DNA of 64,000 bases. Source: Gossypium raimondii (Eukaryota > Streptophyta > Magnoliopsida > Malvales > Malvaceae). Shown here one piece after another: positions 36,300 to 47,889 of this stretch. The notes under the pieces were generated by a model. It worked only from the letters and a program-made list of their open reading frames with translations. It had not been told where the DNA came from and did not search any database. The stretch is from positions 5,377,362 through 5,441,361 of the forward strand of contig NC_068566.1 in NCBI RefSeq assembly GCF_025698545.1, given 5' to 3'. The stretch's first letter is position 1. The number at the start of each line of letters is the position of its first letter. Position numbers and translations under genes: made by a program.

Positions 36300-37640
36300 A
36301 GGATATGTGTCCAGAGGAACTTTAGGACTTTGAAGATGATCGAGATTGTAACTTATCCCCTGATTTGTTAAGAATGATAGAACTGGATGAGAAACAGATC
36401 CTACCTCACAAAGATTCTGTGGAAATTGTGAGCATAGGAGACAAACAAGAAAAGAAAGAGGTAAAGATCAGAGCTTGCATCACTGCACAGATAAAGCGAG
36501 ACCTCATTGAGTTACTCCAAGACATGCCTGGTCTAAGTATCGATATCTTGGTACACCGGCTTCTCATAAAGGAAGAATGTAAACCGGTTCAGCAGAAACT
36601 CTGAAGGATGAGACCCGATGTCCTGTTGAAAATAAAAGAAGAGGTTAAGAAACAATTCAATGCTAGCTTTCTACAAGTGTTTAAATACTCAGAGTAGGTA
36701 GCCAATATAATCCCCTCCCTAAGAAAGATATGAAAGTACGTATGTGTGTAGACTACAGGGATTTAAACAAAGCTAGCCCGAAGGACAATTTCCCATTGCC
36801 TTATATTAATACCTTAGTAGACAACACTGTAGGTTATTCACTGTTCTCCTTTATGGATGGTTTCACCAGATACAACCAGATAAATATGCATCCTGAAAAC
36901 ATGGAAATGACCACATTCGTAACCATATAGGGAACATTTTGCTATAAAGTAATGTCATTCGAACTAAAAATGCGAGAGCGGCATATCAAATAGCAAAAAA
37001 GGAAATTGAGGTTTATGTCAATGATATGATCGCAAAATCCCTAATAGAAAATGAGCATGCACAAGTCTTTTTGAGGTTGAAAAAATTCCAGCTAAAGCTC
37101 AATCTAGCAAAATGTACCGTCGAGGCTAGGTCCAAAAAATTGTAGGATTTGTAGTCAACGAAAAGGGGATTGAGATTGACCCGGATAAAGTCAGGGCTAT
37201 ACAGGAGTTGCCTCCATCGCGCACACAAAAGGAGGTCCGATGTTTCTTAGGAAGATTAAATTACATTACCCAGTTTATTTCACAACTAACCGAGAAATGC
37301 GACCCTATATTCTGTCTCTTGAAGAAACATAATCCAGGTGTATGGGATGAGGAATGCCAGGAGACTTTTGACAAGGTCAAACATTACTTGTCAATACCCG
37401 AGTGCTGGTGCCACCTAGCCTAGATAAGCCACTGATACTGTACTTGGCAGTATTTGAGAATTCTGTGGGATGTGTACGTGGCCAACATGATGAGTCAGGG
37501 AGGAAAGAAAGAGCGATATATTACCTCAGTAAGAAGTTTACTGAATGTGAGACAAGATACTCGCCCATTGAGAAGTTGTGTTGTGCCTTAATCTGAACAA
37601 CCCAATAACTGAGACAGTACATGCTGTACCACACAACTTG
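36300..37640 (+). pseudogene. Reverse transcriptase and RNase H of the Tat-lineage element
   Basis: RT fragments: MCVDYRDLNKASPKDNFPLP (36740), SFMDGFTRYNQINMHPE (36855) and, after an internal deletion near 36965, VYVNDMIAKS (about 37012), where the catalytic YVDD is changed to YVND. RNase H: RTQKEVRCFLGRLNYITQFI (37217), then ILYLAVFENSVGCVRGQHDE and YYLSKKFTECETRYSPIEKL (37435-37590). Expected RT residues between the substrate-binding region and YVND are missing, about 40 codons. Several frames and stops (TAG at 36928) break it. Confidence 0.85.
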
Positions 37641-37747
37641 GCTAATATAAAAAAATAGACCCTCTAAAGTACATTATGGAGTCGACTGCTTTGAATGAAA
37701 GAATGGCATGATGGCAAATTCTGTTTTCTAAATTTGATATAATCTAT

Positions 37748-38293
37748 ATGAACCAGAAGGCAGTAAAAGGGAGTGCAATATCAAATTTTCTAGACAGTAG
37801 AGCCCTAGAAGATTACGAGCCTTTGAAGTTTAATTTCTCGAACGAGGATCTGATGTATGCGGCAACCATTGAAGAAGATGCTCAAGAAAGACATCATTGG
37901 AAACTAAATTTTGACAAAGCCTCAAATGCTAGGGGTAACGGAATCGGGGTAGTCCGAGTATCCCCAAACGGAGATCATTATCTTCTTACCAGCAAACTTG
38001 ATTTTGATTGCACAAATAACATGACAGAATACGAAGCATGCATCATGGGTATCCATCCAGCCATAGAGCGCAAAATTAAGGTACTAGAGGTATACAGGGA
38101 TTCGGCACTAGTGATCTATCAACTTAAAGGTGAAGGAGAGACGAGAGATCTCAAGTTGATTGATTATCGAAGGTTGGTCCTTGAGTTAATTAAGGAGTTT
38201 AATGACATCACCTTCAACTACCTTCCTCAAGATGAAAATCAGATGGCCGACGCCTTAGCTACCTTAGCTTCCATGGTCAAAGTGAACAAATAA
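37748..38293 (+). pseudogene. Archaeal-type RNase H (aRNH) domain of the Tat-lineage element
   Basis: An open stretch of 181 codons, by far the best preserved part of pol. It shows HHWKLNFDKASNARGNGIGV, TNNMTEYEACIMGI, EVYRDSALVIYQLKGEGETR and DENQMADALATLASMV, with all four catalytic acids (D, E, D, D) present. A second RNase H of this type after the usual one defines the Tat/Ogre lineage. It is part of a broken polyprotein, so it is not expected to be expressed alone. Confidence 0.85.
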
Positions 38294-38299
38294 GATAAT

Positions 38300-39605
38300 G
38301 TGAAACCTATTCAGATGAGTATATATGAGGCTTTGGGACATTGTTACAACATCGAAGAAGAAGAAAGAGATGATCACCTTTGGTACCACGACATATTACA
38401 ATATATAAAGAACCGTAAATACCCTGAGCAGGCAACCGAGAATGATAAAAGGATGCTAAGATGGTTGGCCAATGAGTATGTCTTAGATCGGGAGATCCTA
38501 TATAAAAAAAGAAAGGATCAGGTGCTACTATGATGTGTAGATGCCGTTGAGGCCAACAAAATCTTAGAAGAAGTCCATGAAAGTGTTTACGGAACACATG
38601 CTAATGGTTTTACAATGGCTAGACAAATCATGAGATTCGGATATTATTGGTCCACTATGGAAGGGGATTGTATTAGCTATGCCAAGAGATGTCATTAGGT
38701 TGATCTTGCCAAAAGCTTCCAATGGGTATCGATTCATCTTTGTGGTCATCAATTACTTTTTCAAGTGGGTAGAGACCGCTTCTTATGCCAATGTCACGAA
38801 GTTGGTAGTTAGCAAATTCTTGAAGAAAGAGATCATATATCGGTATGGAATACCAGAAAGGATTATATATCATATGTCAATATGGAATGCCAAAAAGGAT
38901 CATATATCATATGTCGGTATAGAATGCCAGAAAGGATCATATCTAACAATGCGTTGAATTTGAACAACAGCATGATATCGAAAGTTTGCAGTCAATTCAA
39001 GATCAAACACCACAACTCGTCACCATATTGCCTAAAAATGAATGGTGAAGTTGAGGTAGCCAATATGAACATTAATAAGATCGTAGGAAAAATGATAGAG
39101 ACTTATAAAGACTGGCATGAGAAGTTACCACTTGCTCTTTATGCTTATTGAACGTCTGTCAGAACCTCCACCGGGGCAACGCTTTCTCATTGGTTTATGG
39201 AATGGAGGCGATTTTGCCCATTGAAGTCAAAATTTCTTCTCTCTGAGTTTTACCAAAGTTGAAGTTAGAGGAAGCAGAATATATCCAATTTTGATATGAT
39301 CAGTTGAACTTGATCGAAGAGAAGAGGCTAAAAGTTATCTGTCATGGTCAGATGTACCAAAAACGAATGGTGCGAGCTTATAAAAAAAAGGTTCATCCCA
39401 GAGAATTCCATGAGGGGTACCTGGTATTGAAAAAGATCCTGCCCATACAAAAAGACTTCAGAGGAAAATAGATGTCGAATTAGGAAGTACCTTATGTGGT
39501 AAAGAAAGCTTTTTTCTGGAAGAGCACTGATTTTGACCAAGATTGATGGCAAAAACCTGCTTAATCCTGTGAATTCAGATTCAGTCAAAAAAATACTTCA
39601 TCTAA
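38300..39605 (+). pseudogene. Integrase of the Tat-lineage element, broken by a tandem triplication
   Basis: Zinc-binding region at about 38540-38695 (ILEEVHESVYGTHANGFTMA, then GYYWSTMEGDCISYAKRCH). The core follows with a deletion, since only its second half is present (NGYRFIFVVINYFFKWVETA at 38720). At 38834-38938 a unit of about 37 bp occurs three times and shifts the frame, before SNNALNLNNSMISKVCSQFK (38937). Later pieces (NINKIVGKMIETYKDWHEKL at 39065) and the C-terminal region to about 39605 are decayed. Confidence 0.8.
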
Positions 39606-40429
39606 AAAAAGGGGGGAAAGGCCAAGGTGAAAAATTGCAAAGGGTGCCTTGAGACCAAAGGGGTTTTGAGTTGAAAACCCGGGAAAGGACAACACAATTT
39701 TGATTAAAGATAGGGCATGTGGTAGTCTTATCCCCTCAAAAGTAACAAGGAGGAGAAACTTTGCATCTTAAAGCATCAACAAAGTGCTCTAGATTTCCTA
39801 AACACATATCAGGCTCAAAATGGTCCTGAAGAAGTTTGTGCAGAGAAGCTCATACTGCGATACTTGAGGCACCTAATTTCATCTTACTAACTTTGTATTT
39901 TAACAATGTTTCCTATTTTGATTAATCTATTCATTTCGAGCTTTGGTCCCAATAAATTTCAATCTTGTCCATTGTTAGAACCTTTTTCAAGCATTTTTAA
40001 ATTGAAATAACGATTAATGGACTAACAATATTCACGTAAAAGAATTTTTGCATATTGCTCTAAAAGGTTTCTAAATAGTACAAGGACTTGAAACAAGACC
40101 ACTAGTTAGAACTAACCAAATCTAAGGGTTGGAAATATTTGGGAATGAATAGTCTAAATTGTGATTACTTCTTTAGGTTTCCTGTCAAAGATACCAGATC
40201 TGAACAATAAGGCATGGTAACACATCAGTGATAGAACCTTGACGAACAACGAACAATGTCTGCCTAAGCACTAAAAAGGGGATCATTCTCGAAAATGACA
40301 TTCTGCATTCATATAAATATCATTCATATACATCTAGTTAGCAGTATTTGATTCATTTTGATCATGACATCCTAATCGCTTGGCATAAATATAGGCATAT
40401 AAAATGGATTCTACAGGTCATGTTCTCTA
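39606..40429 (+). other. 3' untranslated region of the Tat-lineage element, non-repeated part
   Basis: No ORF; it begins with a G-rich run (AAAAAAAGGGGGGAAAGG) at about 39603-39620, which may be an additional purine tract. Confidence 0.5.
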
Positions 40430-40850
40430 GAGAACGGTGTAACAGATCAGTGAAATGACAAATCTCATACCCCTGAAGTTGCAGTGAAGCAGATTTAAGC
40501 TACTAGTCCTATACCCCTGAAATTGCAGTGGGTGGGATCTACCATAGTAAATATTATATCCCTAAAGTTGCAGTGGAGCAGATTAAAGCTAAAAATCCTA
40601 TACCTCTGAAGTTGCAGTGGGTCAGATTGAATATACCATAGGAATCTTATCTTCATAAAGTTGCAATGGAGCAGATGAAAGCTACCAATCTTATCTCCCT
40701 GAAGTTGTATTGGAGCAAATTAAAGCTACTAATCTTATCTCCCTGAAGTTGCAATAGAGCATATTAAAGCTACAAGTCGTATCTCCCTGAAGTTGTAATG
40801 GAGCAAATTAAAGCTACCAATCTTATCTCCCTTAAAGCTCCAAGGACTCA
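40430..40850 (+). repeat. Minisatellite in the 3' region of the Tat-lineage element
   Basis: About eight degenerate units of roughly 46-52 bp share CCCTGAAGTTGCA(A/G)TGGAGCA and then GATTAAAGCTAC(C/T)AATC. The last four are most alike. It lies between the end of integrase and the polypurine tract, the usual site of variable tandem repeats in Tat elements. Confidence 0.85.
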
Positions 40851-40948
40851 AATAATGGAGAAGCACTAAAGAAGTCTAGATTTAGCAAGACCAGACAAAA
40901 TTGGTCCTTCTTAAAGTCTTTGCTTTATTCCCGTTACACGATAACGAG

Positions 40949-40962
40949 CAAAGAGGGGCAGC
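40949..40962 (+). other. Polypurine tract of the Tat-lineage element
   Basis: GCAAAGAGGGGCAGC stands directly before the 3' LTR start (TGTAAGGGCCC), where plus-strand priming occurs. Confidence 0.8.
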
Positions 40963-42441
40963 TGTAAGGGCCCAATTTCGTCTGGCCCGAACAAGAAACC
41001 AGAAAACAAATAAACAAAATAAAAAAATAAAAAATCAAATATAAGTCCAAGTCTAATTACAAAAATGACCCAAATACAAAAAAAACCCTAAGGCCCACTA
41101 TCTAAAAAAAACTTTCAGAAACCTTAAGGTCATCCGTGCTGCCGTCTCTGTCAGTGAGTTTGTCACCTGAGGTCTGACGCCTCATCTGCCTCTTTCACCA
41201 AAACAGCAAACGTGTAAACTCCCGTCGTCGCCATTGACCATGGATGCCTGTAAAAAGAAAGAACAAGGATAGAAACACAACACGCAAAGAACAGTAGAAA
41301 AGAACAGTAAAAAAACAACAGTCTAATGTAATATATTAGGCTATAAAAGCCATAACAACGATTTTTTTGACACAAGAGTAATAAAAAAATAGAATACAAA
41401 GAGAAATTCTAAAAGTGATTCTTTTATTTTCAAATATATTATATTATTTTATTTTTTAAAAAACATAAAATAAAAGAAGGAAAAGGTAAAAAAAAACTCA
41501 CTGGGCCGCTTCATGTCCCACCATTGCAAGCGGATGAGGGCACCGTCTTTGATGAAGGACGGCTCTTCTAGCGTAAGAACTCTAAATCGTCCTCGGTTCG
41601 TCGGAGGCCACGTCGAAAATGAGGGCTGGAAACCGAAAGGTCCCTTTTGCGTTTTCAAAATTTGGTCAGATTTTAGGGGGTCTCGGTTTTAGATCTGAGT
41701 TCCTCTTGAAACGGAGGTAAAAAAGGGCATTTTTTTACTCCGACCACCCCACCATCGCATTTGACCGGTGGCCATGGCAGAGTGTTGAAGGTCCCATGGC
41801 CGGACCTAGGGGTGTGTTCGGAGAAAAAAAAGGGAAAGGAAAGGTTTTTCTAAAAAAAGGCAGGGAAAGTGATTTTTTCTGAAATTTTTGGCTTATATAG
41901 GGCCTCGGTACCACATCGTTTTGGCCTGGCTTCAAAAGCCCCAAAATGGCATCATTTTAATCGACCCGAGACCTGACCTGAATGCTTGCAAGATCCGCGT
42001 GTTTTCGTGGAATGGTCTATTTGCAGCCCTGATCCTTTTGATTTTGGACCCTTTTTTAATATGGTCCTAATTCTTTTTTCTATTTTTTAGATTGCATCGT
42101 TTAATTTCAACTTTCTTTCAATTTAGTCCTCCGTTCGTTGACCTTCTAGGGAATGACACGTGTCCTGGGATTTGGGATAATTTCTCATTTGGTCCCTGTT
42201 CCTTTTCGCACGTCATATTTTAGTCCTGTATTTATTTATTTTGTCACAATTTATGCTTTTAATTTCATTTAAATTCTAATTTAGTCCTTTATTTATTTGA
42301 ATTCAACCTTTTATGAACCGTTCTTTTTATTTATTTATTATTTCTTTACCCTTTTATATTTAAAATTTATATTATTCATGTTTCATTTTATTTGCACATT
42401 TGTTGCCCCTATTATTATTATTATTGTTATTGTTATTGTTA

Positions 42442-42477
<36 letters not shown>

Positions 42478-43391
42478 TCATTATTATTTATCTTTCTTTT
42501 ATTATTTATATTAGTATTAGAATAGTAATTATGGCATGATTATTGCCATGATACTATGAATTGGTGTTTTATTACTATTAGAGTTATATCATTGTCATTT
42601 ACTAGCATGACATTTTATTTCTTTAATTTTTTATATATCATCGTTTCATTTTTTACACACTTCCATTTTATTTTATTTTGCTACAACCATGCCACGAATC
42701 GTGTTTAAATATACTTATCTATTTTTATACTATGCCCAAATAAGTTAAATGCACATTGCTTTAAATGTTACATTCATTTTTACTCGATGCATAAAAAAGA
42801 AAAATTTTAAAATCAAGGCAATGTTCTGTATTTGGAGATTCGAGAAGTTGTGCCCTAACTCATGGGGTTTGGCTTTCTTTTTGAACCTAGATAACCGAAC
42901 ATCCTTTTTAAAACTAAAACATGAGATTTAAATAGTAATTAAATAATGAGCAAGCTTATTTTCGAGGATTCGAGATGTCGTGTCCTAACTCACGGGACAT
43001 GACCTTTTTCGTTTTGGTTACATTGAGATAAGAAGGCCTTTTACATAGGTTTTAATTTATTAAGTAATTTTAATTAAAAATAACATTATGCAAAGTGGGA
43101 TCGTGTTTTAAATTCTCTTAAAATTTTTAATTCTCGACACTAAGAAATCAATTAATCAACTAGGTACCAATTTTGGGCGTTACAAGGGTGCTAATCCTTT
43201 CTCGTGCGTAACCGACTCCCGAACCCATTTCCTAGATTTTATAAACCAAAAATCATCATTTTAGTAAATCTAAACTTTTATTAAAATGATCAAATTATGA
43301 GGTGATCCGATCACACCTAAAAAAAAGGATTGGTGGCGACTCCATTTTCGTTTTTTAAAATAAAATGTCTATTTCCAAAAAGGTTTCGACG
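40963..43391 (+). repeat. 3' LTR of the Tat-lineage element
   Basis: Matches 27468-29837, starting TGTAAGGGCCCAATTTCG and ending GGTTTCGACG. The terminal CA is now CG. It carries its own ATT/GTT microsatellite (about 42411-42500), different in length from that of the 5' LTR. Confidence 0.93.
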
Positions 43392-43396
43392 AATAG
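43392..43396. other. 5-bp target site duplication AATAG (right copy)
   Basis: Identical to 27463-27467. Removing the insert plus one copy rejoins the copia reading frame. Confidence 0.93.
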
Positions 43397-45596
43397 GTTT
43401 AAAAGAAAGTATTTTATGTTTACCATTAACACATGCATCACAAATTTTATTCACGTCAAAATCAACTCTAGGTAATTCTCTTACTAAGTAATTTATGCAA
43501 TATGTTCATGCTAGCATGTCCTAGTTTTCTATGCCATAACAAAGAGCTATTATCATTTTTAGCAACAATGCATAAGTTAGAGTTATGCATATCATCTAAA
43601 TGCACCATATATATATTTCCTATCCTAATTCCTACAAGCACAATCTTATTAGAAGCAATGTCAAGAACTTTACAACCTTTAGACTCAAATATGACAGTGA
43701 AACCTTTATCACATAGTTGACTAATACTTAAAAGATTATGCTTAAGACCGTTGACATATAAGACATTTTCAATAATAATTGAAGAGTTTTTACCAATAGA
43801 GCCTATTCCTTCAGTTTGTTTTGTGGAGTTGTCACCAGATCTAACTTCTCTTCTACTTTTTGGCTTCAAATTGATAAAGTGACTCTTGTTACTGGTCATG
43901 TGTCTTGAGCATCCACTATCGAGGTACCATAAGTTTTTCCTTGAATAATCCACCTCAAAGTAATGCTCCTTTTCCTACAAACATAGAATTAAAGTTTGAT
44001 TTTTGGTACCTAAATTCTTTTGGGTCTATAAGCATTAGTTCCTATAATTTTAGTCCCTTTAGGTATCCATTTTGAAATCAAGTTTTTATCTTGTGAAGTT
44101 ATGATTCCTTTAGGGACACATATTCTTTTAATGATTTTTCTCTTGTAAAAGTTTTGGGGACCTCTATGTTTATAGAAATTAAAGCTATTTATAACAAAAT
44201 TTTGTTTTGAATTTTCTCATTTTCTAAAACTTTGTTAGATTAATAAACTCAAGTTACTTTTCATGATCATCATGAACATTAGAAAGTAAATTATGCAAGT
44301 CTAAATTCTTTTTCTCAAGCTCATTAATTATTTATTGCATCTTGTTTACTTTCTCTTCAAGTTCATGATTGGTTTTGGAAAGCAATTCATTTTCATTTTT
44401 TTTTGAAATATTTTTCGTATGTTTTGAATTCATGACTTCAAATTCCAAACCCAGTTCATCATAGGCATCTTGCAACTTATCAAAAGAATAAAAAATTAAA
44501 ATAGATGAGTTAGAAGTTACATTAGAATCATCGATGACCATGAGACACAAATTGGATACTTCTTGTATTTCTTTATCGGATGAGTCATCATCACTCCAAG
44601 TAGTAACATTGGCATTGTGTTTTTGTTTGCTAGACCCCTTCTTCCTCTATTGAGGACAATCAAACTTGATGTGTCTCGATTTTCTGCACTCATAACAAAT
44701 GATGGGATCTTTCTCCTTGGTTGATTCAATTTTGAGTCATTCCTTCTTTTTAGAATTGCTTCATTTGTTGTACCTCATGAACCTTTTGAATATTCTTGCA
44801 AATATTGTCATTTCTTCATTATCACCATAATTACTAGAGTCTTCATCCTTTTCAAAAGTTGTTGATTTGAAGGCAACTCCCACTTTCTTTGGAGCTTCTT
44901 TGATTTCTTATGCATTGTGGTTGATCTTCATTTCATATGTCAACAAGGAACCGAGGAGCTCATCAAGGGAGAGTGAGTTGAGATCTTTTGATTCTTCTAT
45001 TGCATTCACTTTAGCTTCCTAAGACGTTAGGAGACTATTCAACATCTTTTTCACCATATCCTTGTTGGGATAGGTTTTCCTAAGGCTTTGAAACCATTAA
45101 TGATGTGGGTGAACATCTCCTTAATTCATTCTTCTGATTTTGCCTTAAACAACTCATACTCAAGGATGAGAAAACTTATCATGGACTCCTTAACTCTACT
45201 TGTCCTTTCATGGGTGACTTCAAGCTTGTCCCATATTTCTTTTGCATTGTCACACAAGGTGACTCTATTGTATTCATTTGAACTAAGAGCACAAAATAGA
45301 GTGTGCATAGCTTTTGCATTTAATTACACCTTCTTGATATCATTATCATCCTATTCACTCTCTTCATTTGGGAAAATAACACCTTCGACCCTCTTTATTG
45401 GAATGGATGACCCATTAGTAACTATCTTCCAAAATTCAAAGTCGTTAGCTTGGATGAATAGCTTCATTCTTGTTCTCTAATATGAGTAGTTGGTGTCATT
45501 GAATAAATTAGGCCTCATGGTAGAATGTCCTTCGCCCAATATGGTGGAATTTTGCTCCAATGTCATGAAGCAAATTTATTGACTTGTGGCTTCCAT
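43397..45596 (-). pseudogene. SIRE-like copia gag, zinc knuckle, protease and pre-integrase remnant
   Basis: Minus strand from the ATG at 45596 (MEATSQ, then a stop). The UBN2-type gag core gives LFCALSSNEYNRVTLCDNAK and EIWDKLEVTHERTSRVKESM (45300-45130). A CCHC knuckle, CYECRKSRHIKFDC (about 44700-44650), has serine for the usual glycine. A coiled-coil-like part, 44550-44332, has YDELGLEFEVMNSKHTKN and NHELEEKVNKMQ. The protease start LWYLDSGCSRHMTSNKSHFI lies at 43930, and the pre-integrase HRKLGHASMNILHKLLSK near 43500. A frameshift near 43480 and many stops in gag (for example about 45130, 45020) show decay. The frame continues at 27462. Confidence 0.85.
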
Positions 45597-45651
45597 CTTG
45601 GATATCTTGAGGATCTTCCCTCTTGGTGGTAAAAACATCTCTAGAGTTATA

Positions 45652-45665
45652 GCTCTAATACCAAT
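45652..45665 (-). other. Primer binding site of the SIRE-like element
   Basis: The minus strand reads ATTGGTATTAGAGCT. That is one change from the copia site TTGGTATCAGAGC, complementary to initiator tRNA-Met, directly inside the LTR end. Confidence 0.8.
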
Positions 45666-46913
45666 TGTTAGCTCGATGGAACAAACCGAAAATGCCAAGA
45701 GGGGTGAATTGACCTTTAAAAATTTTGGTGAAAGTAAAGACAAAAAATTGAAACAATTAATAAAAAAATTATTTAGAGTGATTCAGTCCCAATTGCCTAC
45801 TCTACTACCTTAGCTTTCCACCACTAAGAATTTTCTCAAATTCACTAATTTGTTCAACCTTTGAGTGCAAGGTTCAACCTTACAACTCCTTAAGATTTCT
45901 ACCCCAAATCTAAAGTTACAAACCCTCTCAAAGAGATACAAATAAGCAAACAAATAAACAATCCTTACAAGATTAAGTTGTTTGCAAAATGAAGCTCAAA
46001 TACAATAAAATACACTTGAGAAAGAGAATAGAGATAAAGCTCAGAGGTGTATGGAAGAAGAATGTGAAAGTATTAAGCTCTAAGGTTGTTTGATTGATGA
46101 TTTGTGCTTGAAAGAGCTTTTCTTGATGTTGCAAGTCTTTGGAGGATGGTATTTATACCCCCTAATAGATGTCCAACCGTTGAGGTTGTTGGTGTAGTGA
46201 ATATGGCTGTTGGAGACGTAAAACCAAAGTATTTATTTCACCTGCAACTACGAGTATTGATACCAAATAAAAGGGCATCGATAATTTTTTGTAATAAATG
46301 CTGATTTAGTGACCGTTGGGATTTATTAATCGATAGAAAAAAATATTTTATTAATTCTTTCTAAAATAGGTATCGATACCGGATTGATACTTTATAGGGT
46401 TTATAAGAAATAAAATGCTATTTTGGTATTGTTTTTAAGAAAGGTATCAATTATTTTCAAAAAGTATCAATACTGAGAAAATAGTATCGATAATTTTTAG
46501 GGTTCCTAAAAAGAGAATGCATGTTTGGCCTTGATTTTTCTAAGGGTATCGATAATTCCAAAAATATCAAAACTTGGCCAAATGGTATCAATACTTTTTT
46601 GTCTGGAGCAATTCTAACTTGTTTGAAAATTATTTTGATGTGTTAAAATGATTTAAACTTGGTTGGAATTATTTGGACTTGGTTAAAATCATTTTCACTT
46701 TATTTTAAAATTGTTTCAAAATTTTCCAAGAGTTTAATGTAAATATTCAAAGCTTTATTTCTTAGACTTCAAACTTAAAATCATTTTGTCAATTTTAACT
46801 TATATTCAAAAATAGTTTAATTTGTTACATCTAAATCTTTTATTAAATAAAGCTTGGTTTAACATTCTCAATATTACAATTTTACGTTTTGCATTAAAGT
46901 TAATTAGTTAACA
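45666..46913 (-). repeat. SIRE-like element, 5' LTR
   Basis: On the plus strand it starts TGTTAGCTCGATGG and ends AATTAGTTAACA, giving near-inverted TGTTA/TAACA termini. Length is about 1248 bp. It matches the partial LTR at 22165-22618 over 46345-46870. It holds several TATCGATA palindromes. The high-coordinate end is chosen from the terminal motif; a target duplication was not confirmed. Confidence 0.7.
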
Positions 46914-47889
46914 GAAAAATTACCCTAAAAATATATCAAACACCAATGACGCAATTAAGAAATCAACAAATCTTCAGTAACTTATAAAAGATTGAATTTA
47001 CCTGTTGTGAGATAGTAAGAAAAGCAAGGACCATCATTTCTTTTTTTTCTTTTTAAAATTATAATGTTTTACATTTTTTAATATTTTATAAAAATGTTTT
47101 TTTTATAATTCTAAAAATTATGTCCAAAATGAATCTGGATAAATGGATGTCCAGATTGAAATGAACCTGTACGTTAATTTGTCAAAATTTATTTTGAACT
47201 TAAATTTTAAATTTTTATTTTTTTGTCGATATGGACCATCATGTCAGCACCATGACAATTGACTCAGCGCTTATTAATGGCTACATCATCACAATAATGG
47301 TTAGCAACAAAAACTACTGATCAAAGGGCTCAATTGATAATTTTTTTTAACGTTTGATGCTTAATTAAGTGTGTTTTTCACTTAGGGGCTGAATTGATTT
47401 TTTTTAAAAAAATTTAAAAGCTTAGTGAACCTTTAAACAAAATTTTTTTTTACATTGGTTTATTTATGTTATCAATTCCTATACTCTCTGCATATTTAAA
47501 ATTTAGTTTCTTTAATTTTAATTTCAAGATTTCTCACTCTACTTTATTGATTTAATTATTAAAAAAGGTCGATTTGATAATATTGTTAAAGGAAATTTGT
47601 TACATTATTTTATGCAATATTTTAAATTAAAGTCGGTGGAAATCATACAAGTGAATAAAAGTATCAACTTTTAGTACTCCACTTATTTGAAACAATATTA
47701 AAGAATCTTACTAGCTAAGATTCAAATTGAAAACCTCATAGTTCCAAATATAATAATTCTATTTGGAGCAATATTAATCATATAAGTATTTTTATTTTAA
47801 AATGACATATAATCTAATTTAATGGAATTTCTTTGACGATATGTTTAATTAGACTTTTATATTATTTTTGGTAAAGGTAAACAACAGAT
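46914..47889. other. AT-rich intergenic DNA with repeat fragments
   Basis: No gene. The 47200-47440 stretch has phrases such as GGGCTGAATTGATTTTTTTT, common in MITE-like elements, but a full inverted repeat is not visible. Confidence 0.4.

Larger units (their letters stand above)
27468..43391 (+). mobile_element. Tat-lineage (Ogre-like) Ty3 retrotransposon, 15.9 kb, inserted in the copia element
   Basis: Complete structure: LTRs of about 2.4 kb (27468-29837 and 40963-43391), TSD AATAG, primer binding site, extra ORF1, gag-protease-RT-RNaseH-aRNaseH-integrase remnants, tandem-repeat 3' region and polypurine tract. Long LTRs, an ORF upstream of gag and a second, archaeal-type RNase H are established markers of the Tat/Ogre lineage. 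All ORFs contain stops, so it is defective unless complemented. Many stops look like C to T or G to A changes (tryptophan to TAG, arginine to TGA). Confidence 0.9.
22165..46913 (-). mobile_element. SIRE-like Ty1/copia element, split by a nested Ty3 element
   Basis: Minus-strand order from high to low coordinate: LTR (46913-45666), primer binding site (45665-45652), gag (about 45596-44600), zinc knuckle, protease, then the insertion 43391-27468, then integrase, RT, RNase H (27462-24966), an extra ORF (24118-23002), a polypurine tract and the second LTR (about 22618-22165). Without the 15.9-kb insert it would be about 8.8 kb. The extra ORF after RNase H is the feature that suggests the SIRE lineage. 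All coding parts carry stops or frameshifts. Confidence 0.8.

Noticed and set aside
40430..40850. Repeat array considered as CRISPR
   Set aside because: Units are contiguous and degenerate with no unique spacers, lie in a retrotransposon 3' region, and the genome is a plant.
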